Source of the DNA: Deinococcales bacterium
GTDB lineage: Bacteria > Deinococcota > Deinococci > Deinococcales > JAAFIG01
Assembly: GCA_013298595.1 (NCBI GenBank)
Contig: JAAFIG010000024.1
Location: 55,219 to 71,166 of the forward strand
Direction of reading: 5' to 3'
DNA length: 15,948 nt
The notes beneath the pieces are model-generated. The model was not told the origin of the DNA and did not search any database. It was given only the letters and a program-made list of their open reading frames with translations. Of this stretch, positions 6,529 through 12,562 are shown in pieces. Position 1 is the stretch's first letter. Every line of letters begins with the position of its first letter. Both the position numbers and the translations under genes were made by a program.

Positions 6529-7454
6529 GCCATTTCCTTTGCGCTCTCGAGTTTGGCTAAAATAAAATCAAGGGCTTGTCCAGCATCGTTGCCTGCGTAC
6601 TCGCCGCCAAGGTCTTTGGCTAAAGTAGGGCGTTCGGTGAAGGCTCTTCCACCAAAAATCAAGGTTGGAACAACTTCGTGTAATAAATGAATATGTTGAC
6701 GCATGGTATCCACTACAGCCGCCGAACCAGCCGATAGCATGATGGCAGCAGCTTTGACTTCTCGAGCAAAACGGGCAAGGTCTATCAGTGGCATATTTGC
6801 ACCGAGGTAATGGGTGCGAATACCTGCGCGACGCAAAAAAATGCCAATCGAAAGCGCACCGATTTCGTGGTGCTCGCCTGGTCCGCAAGCAATAATGACG
6901 ATTGGTCCACTGCGTGAACTGCCTGCCATTTCAAAGAGTTGGAGTAAGCGTCCTTTGATAAAACTGGTGGCTTGGTGCTCGTGGGCAATCGTGATTTCAC
7001 CACGATGCCATTTTTCACCAATTTCGATCAAGGTGGGTTGAATAATCTCGAGTAAAACATCTTCAACAGGCATGATGGCATGGGCTTGTCCAAGGATTTT
7101 TTCGGCTCGAGCCATATCGCCTTCGAGTGTAGCCGTCAGCATTTGTTTAACAAGTTGTGTAGGCGGTATGGCTTTTGGGTGGGCGGCAGTGCTGACTTGG
7201 TTGCTGGTTGGGTTTTGTAACCACAGTTGGGCAGCTCTCGAGACAGGAATACCATCTATGATTTTATTTTTAATAAATTCAATACAAATCATATCTTGGG
7301 GGCTATACATGCGGTAACCACTTGGTGTGCGTTCTGGGCTAGGTACGCCGTAGCGTCTCTCCCATTGCCGCAGTGTGGTTGCAGGTACGCCCGTGCGAGC
7401 TTCGACTTCGCTGGCGGTAAAAAGTGGGGTTGTGTCTGTTGTTGGGCTACTCAT
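6525..7454 (-). CDS. litR: LitR/CarH adenosylcobalamin photoreceptor, MerR-type repressor
   Basis: This 309-residue protein has a MerR-type winged helix at about 10-78 (FTASEVEARTGVPATTLRQW, RRYGVPSPERTPSGYRMYS), a helical B12-capping domain (about 100-175) and a cobalamin-binding Rossmann domain (about 183-305). Every key residue of Thermus CarH has a counterpart at a constant offset of 18: W149, H150, E159, H160 (the W-x9-EH light-sensing motif) and lower-axial H195 in GPGEHH. In the dark, CarH tetramers holding AdoCbl repress carotenoid genes; light breaks the Co-C bond and releases DNA. AGGA lies 5 nt before the ATG. It is the first gene of the operon, and candidate operators occur upstream, so it probably represses itself and the genes behind it. 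Confidence 0.95.
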   Translation of the reverse strand: MSSPTTDTTPLFTASEVEARTGVPATTLRQWERRYGVPSPERTPSGYRMYSPQDMICIEFIKNKIIDGIPVSRAAQLWLQNPTSNQVSTAAHPKAIPPTQLVKQMLTATLEGDMARAEKILGQAHAIMPVEDVLLEIIQPTLIEIGEKWHRGEITIAHEHQATSFIKGRLLQLFEMAGSSRSGPIVIIACGPGEHHEIGALSIGIFLRRAGIRTHYLGANMPLIDLARFAREVKAAAIMLSAGSAAVVDTMRQHIHLLHEVVPTLIFGGRAFTERPTLAKDLGGEYAGNDAGQALDFILAKLESAKEMA

Positions 7455-7483
7455 ATTTTCCTAGGTTTTGCGAAGCGAGCTAA

Positions 7484-7539
7484 AAGGTTGGACGAAGGTT
7501 GGACAGACCTATCTTCGTACAAGGTTTGTAAAAAGTCAA
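7484..7539 (-). promoter_or_regulatory. Candidate litR promoter with operator-like repeats
   Basis: On the minus strand TTGACT (7534-7539) could be a -35 box, with a weak GAAGAT -10 (7511-7516) after 17 bp. The spacer holds the inverted repeat TACAA-N3-TTGTA (7518-7530). Downstream, near the expected start point, GTCCAACCTT occurs twice head-to-tail with an 11-bp period (7484-7493 and 7495-7504). CarH tetramers are known to contact direct repeats about 11 bp apart, so these are plausible autoregulatory sites. The -10 match is poor and all of this is inference. Confidence 0.4.
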
Positions 7540-7553
7540 GGGCTACTGGTGAT

Positions 7554-7567
7554 TGGAACAGATTCCA
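7554..7567. promoter_or_regulatory. Palindromic operator candidate, site A (TGGAA-N4-TTCCA)
   Basis: The perfect palindrome TGGAACAGATTCCA is centred about 55 bp upstream of the inferred litR start point. The same 14-bp layout recurs at 7609-7622 and 7955-7968, and with one mismatch at 7594-7607. Site A and the 7955 site share extended flanks (ATTGGAA and TTCCATGC). A 5-N4-5 layout equals that of FNR/CRP-family sites, and a CRP/FNR regulator is encoded in the operon. Confidence 0.55.
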
Positions 7568-7586
7568 TGCAGAACAAGGGTTTTTA

Positions 7587-7629
7587 AATATTATGGAACC
7601 GTTTCAATTGGAAAAGGTTCCATAATATT
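7587..7629. promoter_or_regulatory. Large inverted repeat with 14-bp perfect arms containing operator sites B and C
   Basis: AATATTATGGAACC (7587-7600) and GGTTCCATAATATT (7616-7629) are exact reverse complements around a 15-bp spacer. The element contains two side-by-side copies of the TGGAA-N4-TTCCA motif: 7594-7607 (last half-site TTCAA, one mismatch) and 7609-7622 (perfect). Their centres are 15 bp apart, so two dimers would sit on nearly the same DNA face only if the DNA is distorted. No T-tract suggests a terminator. Confidence 0.55.
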
Positions 7630-7954
7630 GTAGTTTAAATCACTAAAATATACTATATTTGATTAAGGTTTGATAAATAAAATACCTGAGAGGAATCAAA
7701 ATAAAAGCTAAGGACGCAATTAAATCGTGCTGCTGCATACGAATAACTTATACAAGCCTTGTGCAAAACCTTAAATGATGTAAAATGCTTTCTTGAACAG
7801 CATAAATCATAGTTCTCTGGATTTAAAGTCACGTAAAAAGCGTGAACTGAGCTACAAAAATACCCGAAATTCGATTTATTTAGGTTGTTCAAAAATCAGC
7901 CTAGACCCCAATAGGTCTATAAAATTCCTACAATTAAGTAGCATAAAATACAAT
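7630..7954. other. AT-rich intergenic stretch, no gene recognised
   Basis: This region between litR and the methyltransferase is clearly AT-rich. Short frames on both strands have low-complexity products, no ribosome binding site and no recognisable motif, so I leave them out. One small hairpin, TAGACC (7902-7907) with GGTCTA (7914-7919), is visible. No CTCGAG palindrome occurs here, unlike the rest of the window. Confidence 0.5.
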
Positions 7955-7968
7955 TGGAATAAGTTCCA
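7955..7968. promoter_or_regulatory. Palindromic operator candidate, site D (TGGAA-N4-TTCCA)
   Basis: TGGAATAAGTTCCA is a perfect palindrome with the same half-sites as site A. Its centre is 63.5 bp upstream of the methyltransferase ATG at 8025. If that message is leaderless, this is close to the -61.5 position used by CRP-type activators. Confidence 0.55.
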
Positions 7969-8012
7969 TGCTACGAAGTCGTATCAAGGCAAATTCTGCC
8001 ACTACAAAACGT

Positions 8013-8018
8013 TACACT
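8013..8018 (+). promoter_or_regulatory. Candidate -10 box for leaderless methyltransferase transcript
   Basis: TACACT lies 6 nt before the ATG at 8025 and no Shine-Dalgarno sequence is present. No good -35 is visible, which would fit an activator-dependent promoter with site D upstream. Confidence 0.4.
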
Positions 8019-8024
8019 TTAGCA

Positions 8025-8765
8025 ATGAACAGCATTATTAATAAAATGCCCAAAAATGCACAGTACACACTGGCTCAAATCAGTAATTTTTTACCAATTA
8101 CGGCACAACTCTACGATCTTTGGCGAGAACGCTCTTTAAGCTTACTGACTCGAGAAAATTACTCTTTAGACCGCGAATTTGCGCTGCTCGAGGAATGGTT
8201 ACAACCACAAGCTGGACAAATATTTCTGGATGTTGGTACCAGTACAGGCAATTATGCTCGAGTGCTGGCAAAACACAATTGTGGTGTCACAGCTATTGAT
8301 ATCTCTAAACATATGCTCGAAAAAGCCGTGCAGCGAGGCAATAATCAAGGTATTACCTATGAACATGTCAATGTTGAATACCTACCATATTCAGACTCGA
8401 GTTTTGATGGCGTGGTGATAGGAGCAAGCCTTAACGAATTTCATAATACCGAACGGGCTTTACAGCAAATGGCTCGAGTGCTCAAACCCAATGGTAAAAT
8501 TTTTATTATGTATTTATGTGAATCAGACACAGCTTTTGGGCGTTTAATACAACAACCCTTTAAGCTTAGTGGCGTGCGCTTTCCAAACCGTGAAAAATTA
8601 GCCATCAGTCTCGAGCAACTGGGTTTGCAGCGTGTCAGAGCCGAAGTTCGTCGGGCAGTGGCAATAGAATTATTTGTTAAAGCCCCAAAATCCAGTATGC
8701 AAACCCAAGTGCAACCAAGTTTAGTACGAGCGGCTGGAAAACCCGCAAAGGACCCAATCAAATAG
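8025..8765 (+). CDS. Class I SAM-dependent methyltransferase, substrate unknown
   Basis: This 246-residue protein has the class I methyltransferase core: motif I FLDVGTSTGNYA (67-78), an acidic post-I strand VTAIDISKHMLEKA, then FDGVVIGASLNEFHN and the motif-III-like ARVLKPNGKIFIMY. This fold transfers a methyl group from S-adenosylmethionine; small-molecule or quinone-type substrates (UbiE/COQ5-like) fit best, but nothing fixes the substrate. The frame is open from an ATG at 7968, but that ATG lies inside palindrome D; the ATG at 8025 follows a TACACT box, and another at 8046 is possible. The gene is divergent from the litR operon and shares its operator motif, so it may join the light response, perhaps in carotenoid modification. 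It converges on hxlR with almost no gap and no visible terminator. Confidence 0.8.
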   Translation: MNSIINKMPKNAQYTLAQISNFLPITAQLYDLWRERSLSLLTRENYSLDREFALLEEWLQPQAGQIFLDVGTSTGNYARVLAKHNCGVTAIDISKHMLEKAVQRGNNQGITYEHVNVEYLPYSDSSFDGVVIGASLNEFHNTERALQQMARVLKPNGKIFIMYLCESDTAFGRLIQQPFKLSGVRFPNREKLAISLEQLGLQRVRAEVRRAVAIELFVKAPKSSMQTQVQPSLVRAAGKPAKDPIK

Positions 8766-9108
8766 TTTTTAAGTACTGCCGAGACCAAGTATCAATTTCT
8801 GCAATCACATTTTGTAAAGCAATACCTGCTGAACTGAGCTGATAATTGGTTCGAGGTGGCATGGTAGATTCGATGGTTTTAACAATAATACCGTTTTTCT
8901 CGAGCATTTCGAGCCGCTCGGAAAGTGTGCTGGGGTTGCAATTACCAATGGCACGACGTAATTCGTTGAAACCTTTAGGGTTTTCGAGTAAAGCACGGAC
9001 GATATAAAGCACCCATTTTTCTTGCAGAATACCGATGGCTTTGATAGCAGGGCAAAGCTCGGGTTGCTCTGTGGTGATTGGTGGCTCGAGCAGGGTAGCT
9101 GTTGTCAT
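8758..9108 (-). CDS. HxlR-family winged-helix repressor
   Basis: This 116-residue protein has the HxlR core: CPAIKAIGILQEKWVLYIVRALLENPKGFNELRRAIGNCNPSTLSERLEMLEKNGII (about 19-77), followed by the wing and a C-terminal dimer helix. HxlR regulators such as YodB and HypR sense electrophiles or disulfide stress through an N-terminal Cys; here C19 sits in the equivalent place just before the first helix, and C57 is a second candidate. I chose the ATG at 9108 because TATGCT lies exactly 7 nt upstream, the leaderless pattern; an ATG at 9120 overlaps that box. It is divergent from yceI and a set of detoxification genes, which it probably represses along with itself. Confidence 0.9.
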   Translation of the reverse strand: MTTATLLEPPITTEQPELCPAIKAIGILQEKWVLYIVRALLENPKGFNELRRAIGNCNPSTLSERLEMLEKNGIIVKTIESTMPPRTNYQLSSAGIALQNVIAEIDTWSRQYLKTI

Positions 9109-9115
9109 AGGCAAT

Positions 9116-9217
9116 AGCATAGCATCTGGTTTGGTAGTTTCTTATACATAATGTACTAATATAAAATATATACTAATATTAAGTTCAGAGTTCATCAAGT
9201 GCTGAACAAATAAGGAG
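9116..9217. promoter_or_regulatory. Divergent hxlR/yceI control region
   Basis: For hxlR (minus), TATGCT at 9116-9121 is a -10 candidate 7 nt from the start codon. For yceI (plus), TATACT at 9169-9174 is the best -10, and AAGGAG (9212-9217) is a clear ribosome binding site 7 nt before the ATG. Between them lie the palindrome TACAT-A-ATGTA (9145-9155) and two direct copies of TACTAATAT (9154-9162 and 9171-9179) spaced 17 bp, plausible HxlR binding sites that overlap the yceI -10. Confidence 0.5.
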
Positions 9218-9224
9218 AAATACC

Positions 9225-9755
9225 ATGAGCCAAATTTGGAATATAGATCCTAGCCACACCAGCCTCGAGTTCGCTGTTCGCCATATGATGATAAGTACGG
9301 TACGCGGAAGCTTAAAAGTCAGTGGTGGCACTGTGCAACTTTCAACAAATAACGAATTGCTTGGTGTCGAAGCCCAAATAGATGCCAGCACCATCAATAC
9401 AGGAGACGCGCAACGCGACGGGCACCTAAACTCAGCCGATTTCTTTGATAGCGCCACCCACCCAGTTATTCGCTTCAAGAGCACCAATGTCACTGCCCAA
9501 GGCAACAACCAATACAAAGTCACAGGCGACTTGACCATACGAGGCAAAAGCAAAGTTATAACCTTAGAAGTCGAAACCAGCCAAAGTGCCAAAGACCCGT
9601 GGGGCAATACAAAAATTGCAGCCACAGGTAGCACCAAAATCAGTCGTAAAGAATGGGGTTTGGTTTGGAATCAAGCCCTCGAGACAGGTGGCGTACTAGT
9701 CAGTGACGAAGTCAAAATTGTCTTAGATGTCCAAGCTGCTGCACCACAAGCCTAA
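9225..9755 (+). CDS. yceI: YceI-family lipid-binding protein
   Basis: This 176-residue protein matches the YceI lipocalin-like family: WNIDPSHTSLEFAVRHMMISTVRGSLKVSGGTV at the start, then GVEAQIDASTINTGDAQRDGHLNSADFFDSATHPVIRFKS, a TGDLTIRGKSKVITLEV segment and a DEVKIVLDVQA end. The structurally known Thermus member binds a polyisoprenoid, so isoprenoid quinones or carotenoid-like lipids are likely ligands. There is no signal peptide, so it is probably cytoplasmic. It has a strong ribosome binding site and is divergent from the HxlR repressor; this pairing is common and suggests it is a direct target. A hairpin between it and the next gene may reduce downstream transcription. Confidence 0.95.
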   Translation: MSQIWNIDPSHTSLEFAVRHMMISTVRGSLKVSGGTVQLSTNNELLGVEAQIDASTINTGDAQRDGHLNSADFFDSATHPVIRFKSTNVTAQGNNQYKVTGDLTIRGKSKVITLEVETSQSAKDPWGNTKIAATGSTKISRKEWGLVWNQALETGGVLVSDEVKIVLDVQAAAPQA

Positions 9756-9766
9756 ATAACACATGA

Positions 9767-9789
9767 ATCACTGCCTACAAGCAGTGGTT
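9767..9789 (+). other. Intergenic hairpin, possible attenuator
   Basis: CACTGC (9769-9774) pairs with GCAGTG (9781-9786), with extra weak pairs outside. Only a short T stretch follows, so it is a poor terminator; it may instead shape or stabilise the message between yceI and the VOC gene. Confidence 0.4.
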
Positions 9790-9808
9790 TATGCTTGAAA
9801 GAATAACC

Positions 9809-10291
9809 ATGAATATTCACCCAGAAACCCGAATCGGGCATATCCACTTAAAAGTTGCTGATCTCGAGCGAGCCATTGCGTTTTACCGAGATATTCTTGG
9901 TTTTGCACTGACGCAACGATATGGCGAAGGGGCAGCCTTTTTGTCAGCTGGTGGTTACCATCACCATATTGGCTTAAATACTTGGGAAAGCCTTGGTGCA
10001 CCGCCACCACCGCCACACAGCACAGGTTTATATCATACTGCTATTTTGTACCCAAATCGCCAGGAATTAGCTCGAGCACTGCATAATTTGATCAAGCACA
10101 ACTACCCAATAGATGGCGCTTCGGATCATGGTGTTTCGGAAGCCATTTATCTGCGAGACCCAGATGGAAATGGTGTGGAACTTTACCGAGACCGAGACCC
10201 CGCCGATTATCCTCGAGATGCCAGTGGTAACTTAACAATGTATTCGCGTCTACTCGATTTACAAAAACTGTTAAGCGAACATCAAATTTGA
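9809..10291 (+). CDS. VOC-family protein, ring-cleavage dioxygenase/glyoxalase type (CatE/MhqE-like)
   Basis: This 160-residue protein has two beta-alpha-beta-beta-beta VOC modules. Likely metal ligands are the His in IGHIHLKV, the His in GLYHTAIL and the Glu in NGVELYRD. The segments AFLSAGGYHHHIGLNTW and SEAIYLRDPDGNGVELYRDR are those of the extradiol-dioxygenase-like proteins CatE, MhqE and MhqA of Bacillus, which open catechol or quinol rings. The ATG at 9809 gives a start close to the family; an ATG at 9791 adds six residues. It lies upstream of an MhqD-like esterase, 7 bp away, which supports a role in quinone detoxification. The exact substrate is unknown. Confidence 0.85.
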   Translation: MNIHPETRIGHIHLKVADLERAIAFYRDILGFALTQRYGEGAAFLSAGGYHHHIGLNTWESLGAPPPPPHSTGLYHTAILYPNRQELARALHNLIKHNYPIDGASDHGVSEAIYLRDPDGNGVELYRDRDPADYPRDASGNLTMYSRLLDLQKLLSEHQI

Positions 10292-10298
10292 GGAATGT

Positions 10299-10937
10299 AT
10301 GAATCTATTACATCAAGGTTTAACACCCATTATTTCTGGTTCGTTAGATACAGCCAAAACAGCAGTTATTTTGCTGCACGGACGTGGTGCGAGTCCCGAA
10401 GATATTCTTGGAATTGCCGAGCATCTGAATGCCGCAGACACAGTATTTGTTGCCCCTCGAGCTAGAAATAATACTTGGTATCCACAACGATTTATCAGAC
10501 CCAACCTTGATAATGCGCCGTGGTTAGATTCGGCTTTAAACGTTGTCGAGGAGAGCATCAAACTGACTCATTTACCACTCGAGCAAATTGTTCTTCTGGG
10601 TTTTTCGCAAGGTGCATGTTTAGCCCTCGAGTATGCCATGCAAACTGGTGGAAAATTTGGGGCAGTGATTGGTTTTTCTGGTGGTCTGATTGGTGACCAA
10701 AACGAACTGGGTATATTGGGTAAACCCATGCATAACACACCTATTTTTATTGGCTGTGACGATCAAGATTTTCATATCCCACTCGAGCGAGTGCAGCAAA
10801 GTGCGCGTATTCTCTCGAGTTTAAACGCCAATGTCGATTGTCGGATTTACCAAGGTTTAGGGCATAGCATCAATACTGATGAACTCGAGGCAGCCCAAAA
10901 ACTGATTGCCCAAGTTTCGGGTACACTCGAGCCATGA
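10299..10937 (+). CDS. Carboxylesterase/phospholipase-type alpha/beta hydrolase (MhqD-like)
   Basis: This 212-residue hydrolase has the nucleophile elbow GFSQGA with Ser103, an oxyanion segment LLHGRGAS (26-32), a likely acid in GCDDQD (154-157) and His189 in GLGHS. This is the small esterase group that includes Bacillus MhqD/YodD and bacterial phospholipase/carboxylesterase proteins. MhqD is co-regulated with ring-cleavage dioxygenases under quinone stress. GAGGA lies 4 nt before the ATG. It ends in a 4-base ATGA overlap with the next gene, so the two are translationally coupled. The gene is notable for eight CTCGAG copies in 639 bp. Confidence 0.88.
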   Translation: MNLLHQGLTPIISGSLDTAKTAVILLHGRGASPEDILGIAEHLNAADTVFVAPRARNNTWYPQRFIRPNLDNAPWLDSALNVVEESIKLTHLPLEQIVLLGFSQGACLALEYAMQTGGKFGAVIGFSGGLIGDQNELGILGKPMHNTPIFIGCDDQDFHIPLERVQQSARILSSLNANVDCRIYQGLGHSINTDELEAAQKLIAQVSGTLEP

Positions 10938-11548
10938 ATTTTACACTGGCAGATTTGAGTACCAACGAACGCTATAAATTACTCATAAGCACAATTGTGC
11001 CGCGTCCTATTGCTTGGATCTCGAGCCTGAACACCAATGGTTCGGTTAATTTAGCCCCATTTAGTGCTTTTAATTATATGGGGTCAGACCCAGCTATTAT
11101 TGCTGTATCACCAGCCGAAGGTAAACAAACTTTAGATAATATTCGCCGCGAAAAAGAATTTGTGGTCAATATTGTCACTGTAGATTTACTCAAGGCAATG
11201 AATTTAACAGCCACTGATTTCCCAATTGGAATCAGTGAACTCGAGATAGCAGGTTTAAGCGCTTTGCCAAGTGTGCATATGAAAGCCCCTCGAGTTGCCC
11301 AAAGCCCTGTGCAAATGGAATGCAAATTGCACACGATTCTTGAAATTGGACGCAACCGAGTTGTTATCGCCGAAGTACTCGAGCTGCACATTGCTGATAA
11401 GTTAATAGACAGCAAAAAATTCTATGTGGACTCGAGTGGCTTAGATGCTTTGGGGCGAATGGGTGGAGCTGGTGGTTATAGCACCACAAGAGATTCCTTA
11501 ACACAAACTCGGTTAACCTATGAAGCATGGCAGGAACTGCAAAAATAG
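10934..11548 (+). CDS. Flavin reductase-like FMN-binding split-barrel protein
   Basis: This 204-residue protein belongs to the flavin reductase-like/flavoredoxin group. The PRPIAWISSLNTNGSVNLAPFSAFNYMGSDPAIIAVS segment (about 22-58) binds FMN in this family, followed by TLDNIRREKEFVVNIV and a later ECKLHTILEIGRNRVVIAEVLELHI strand. Such proteins reduce free flavin or pass electrons to partner oxygenases. Its start overlaps the esterase stop, making it the last gene of the hxlR-controlled group. In that setting it may supply reduced flavin or reduce quinones; the specific role is inferred. No strong terminator follows. Confidence 0.9.
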   Translation: MNFTLADLSTNERYKLLISTIVPRPIAWISSLNTNGSVNLAPFSAFNYMGSDPAIIAVSPAEGKQTLDNIRREKEFVVNIVTVDLLKAMNLTATDFPIGISELEIAGLSALPSVHMKAPRVAQSPVQMECKLHTILEIGRNRVVIAEVLELHIADKLIDSKKFYVDSSGLDALGRMGGAGGYSTTRDSLTQTRLTYEAWQELQK

Positions 11549-11588
11549 GCTTATTTGTTTAGATGTATCACAAACCACCATCGGATTG

Positions 11589-11641
11589 TTGACAAAAACC
11601 GTAAACTACTCGAGTTAGGAATTGAAATTCCTCGTAAGGAG
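11589..11641 (+). promoter_or_regulatory. Sulfurtransferase upstream signals
   Basis: TTGACA (11589-11594) is a perfect -35 match, but no good -10 follows at normal spacing. AGGAATT (11617-11623) and AATTCCT (11626-11632) form a perfect inverted repeat with a 2-bp gap, a possible operator. AAGGAG (11636-11641) is a strong ribosome binding site 8 nt before the ATG. Confidence 0.4.
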
Positions 11642-11649
11642 AAAACACC

Positions 11650-12504
11650 ATGAGCTATGTCCATCCCGAAGTATTGGTCAGCACCGACTGGGTGCTCGAA
11701 CACCACAAAGACGCAAATATTCGTATTATCGAAGTTTCCGAAGACTTCTTGTTATACGAACAAGGGCACGTTCCAGGCAGTGTTAAAATTGACTGGCACA
11801 CAAACCTGCAACGCGAAGATATCCGTGATTTCATTGACGCAGCAGGCTTTGAGAAACTGGTCGAACAATTTGGCATCAGCAACGACACAACAGTTGTGTT
11901 TTACGGCGATAAAAACAATTGGTGGGCAGCCTATGCTTTCTGGTTTTTTAAGTATAACGGACACCAAAAAGCCCACTTAATGAATGGCGGACGTGCCAAA
12001 TGGGTAGCCGAAACCAAACCCCTCGAGAAAGAAACCCCAACCTACGCCCCAGCCAAATACACCGTTGCTTACCGAGACGCAAGCATTCGAGCCTTTATGC
12101 CAGATGTGCTCAAGCATTTACTCGAGGTCAATGCAGGTCGAGGCGCATTGGTAGATGTTCGTAGTGCCGATGAATTCAGTGGCAAACTGACCCACATGGC
12201 AGACTACCCACAAGAAGGTGCACTGCGTGGTGGGCACATTCCTGGTGCAATCTCACAACCGTGGGCACAAACTGTCAACCCCGATGGAACTTTCAAAAGC
12301 TTTGAAGAACTCTCCAACATGTACGGCAACAAAGGTGTGACTGCAGATAAAGATGTAATTGCTTACTGCCGTATTGCAGAACGCTCGAGCCACACTTGGT
12401 TTATCCTTAAATACCTGCTTGGTTACGATAAAGTCCGTAACTACGATGGTTCATGGACAGAATGGGGCAATGTGGTTGGTGTGCCAATCGAAAAAAGTGT
12501 TTAA
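11650..12504 (+). CDS. Thiosulfate/3-mercaptopyruvate sulfurtransferase (two-domain rhodanese)
   Basis: This 284-residue protein has two rhodanese domains. The N-terminal one (about 8-130: [47 protein letters not shown]) has Asp where a catalytic Cys would be and is inactive. The C-terminal one (about 160-280) has [24 protein letters not shown] and the active loop [10 protein letters not shown] with Cys240. That loop (CRI-x-ERSSH) is typical of the actinobacterial/Deinococcus CysA-type thiosulfate sulfurtransferases rather than the CGSGVTA loop of mercaptopyruvate enzymes. It moves sulfane sulfur from thiosulfate to cyanide or thiols. It is a single gene with its own leader and terminator. 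Confidence 0.93.
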   Translation: MSYVHPEVLVSTDWVLEHHKDANIRIIEVSEDFLLYEQGHVPGSVKIDWHTNLQREDIRDFIDAAGFEKLVEQFGISNDTTVVFYGDKNNWWAAYAFWFFKYNGHQKAHLMNGGRAKWVAETKPLEKETPTYAPAKYTVAYRDASIRAFMPDVLKHLLEVNAGRGALVDVRSADEFSGKLTHMADYPQEGALRGGHIPGAISQPWAQTVNPDGTFKSFEELSNMYGNKGVTADKDVIAYCRIAERSSHTWFILKYLLGYDKVRNYDGSWTEWGNVVGVPIEKSV

Positions 12505-12516
12505 GCCCACTACAAT

Positions 12517-12547
12517 AAAAGTGGAACCCAACAGGGTTCCACTTTTT
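12517..12547. terminator. Bidirectional terminator between sulfurtransferase and rseB-like gene
   Basis: AAAAGTGGAACCC (12517-12529) and GGGTTCCACTTTT (12534-12546) form a 13-bp perfect stem around AACA, with flanking A and T tracts. It serves both convergent transcripts. Confidence 0.93.
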
Positions 12548-12562
12548 GTTTGCTGTACAGCT

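Noticed and set aside
7653-8041. Two overlapping short open frames in the litR/methyltransferase intergenic region.
   Set aside because: Both lie in AT-rich DNA, have low-complexity products, no ribosome binding site or -10/start pattern and no recognisable motif.
11618-11631. GGAA-N6-TTCC as a fifth copy of the litR-region operator.
   Set aside because: The spacer is 6 instead of 4 and the outer T and A are missing, so it is treated as a separate palindrome.
12517-12547. TGGAA and TTCCA half-sites in the terminator after the sulfurtransferase gene as another operator copy.
   Set aside because: The half-sites are about 10 bp apart instead of 4 and the hairpin with A and T tracts is a normal bidirectional terminator.
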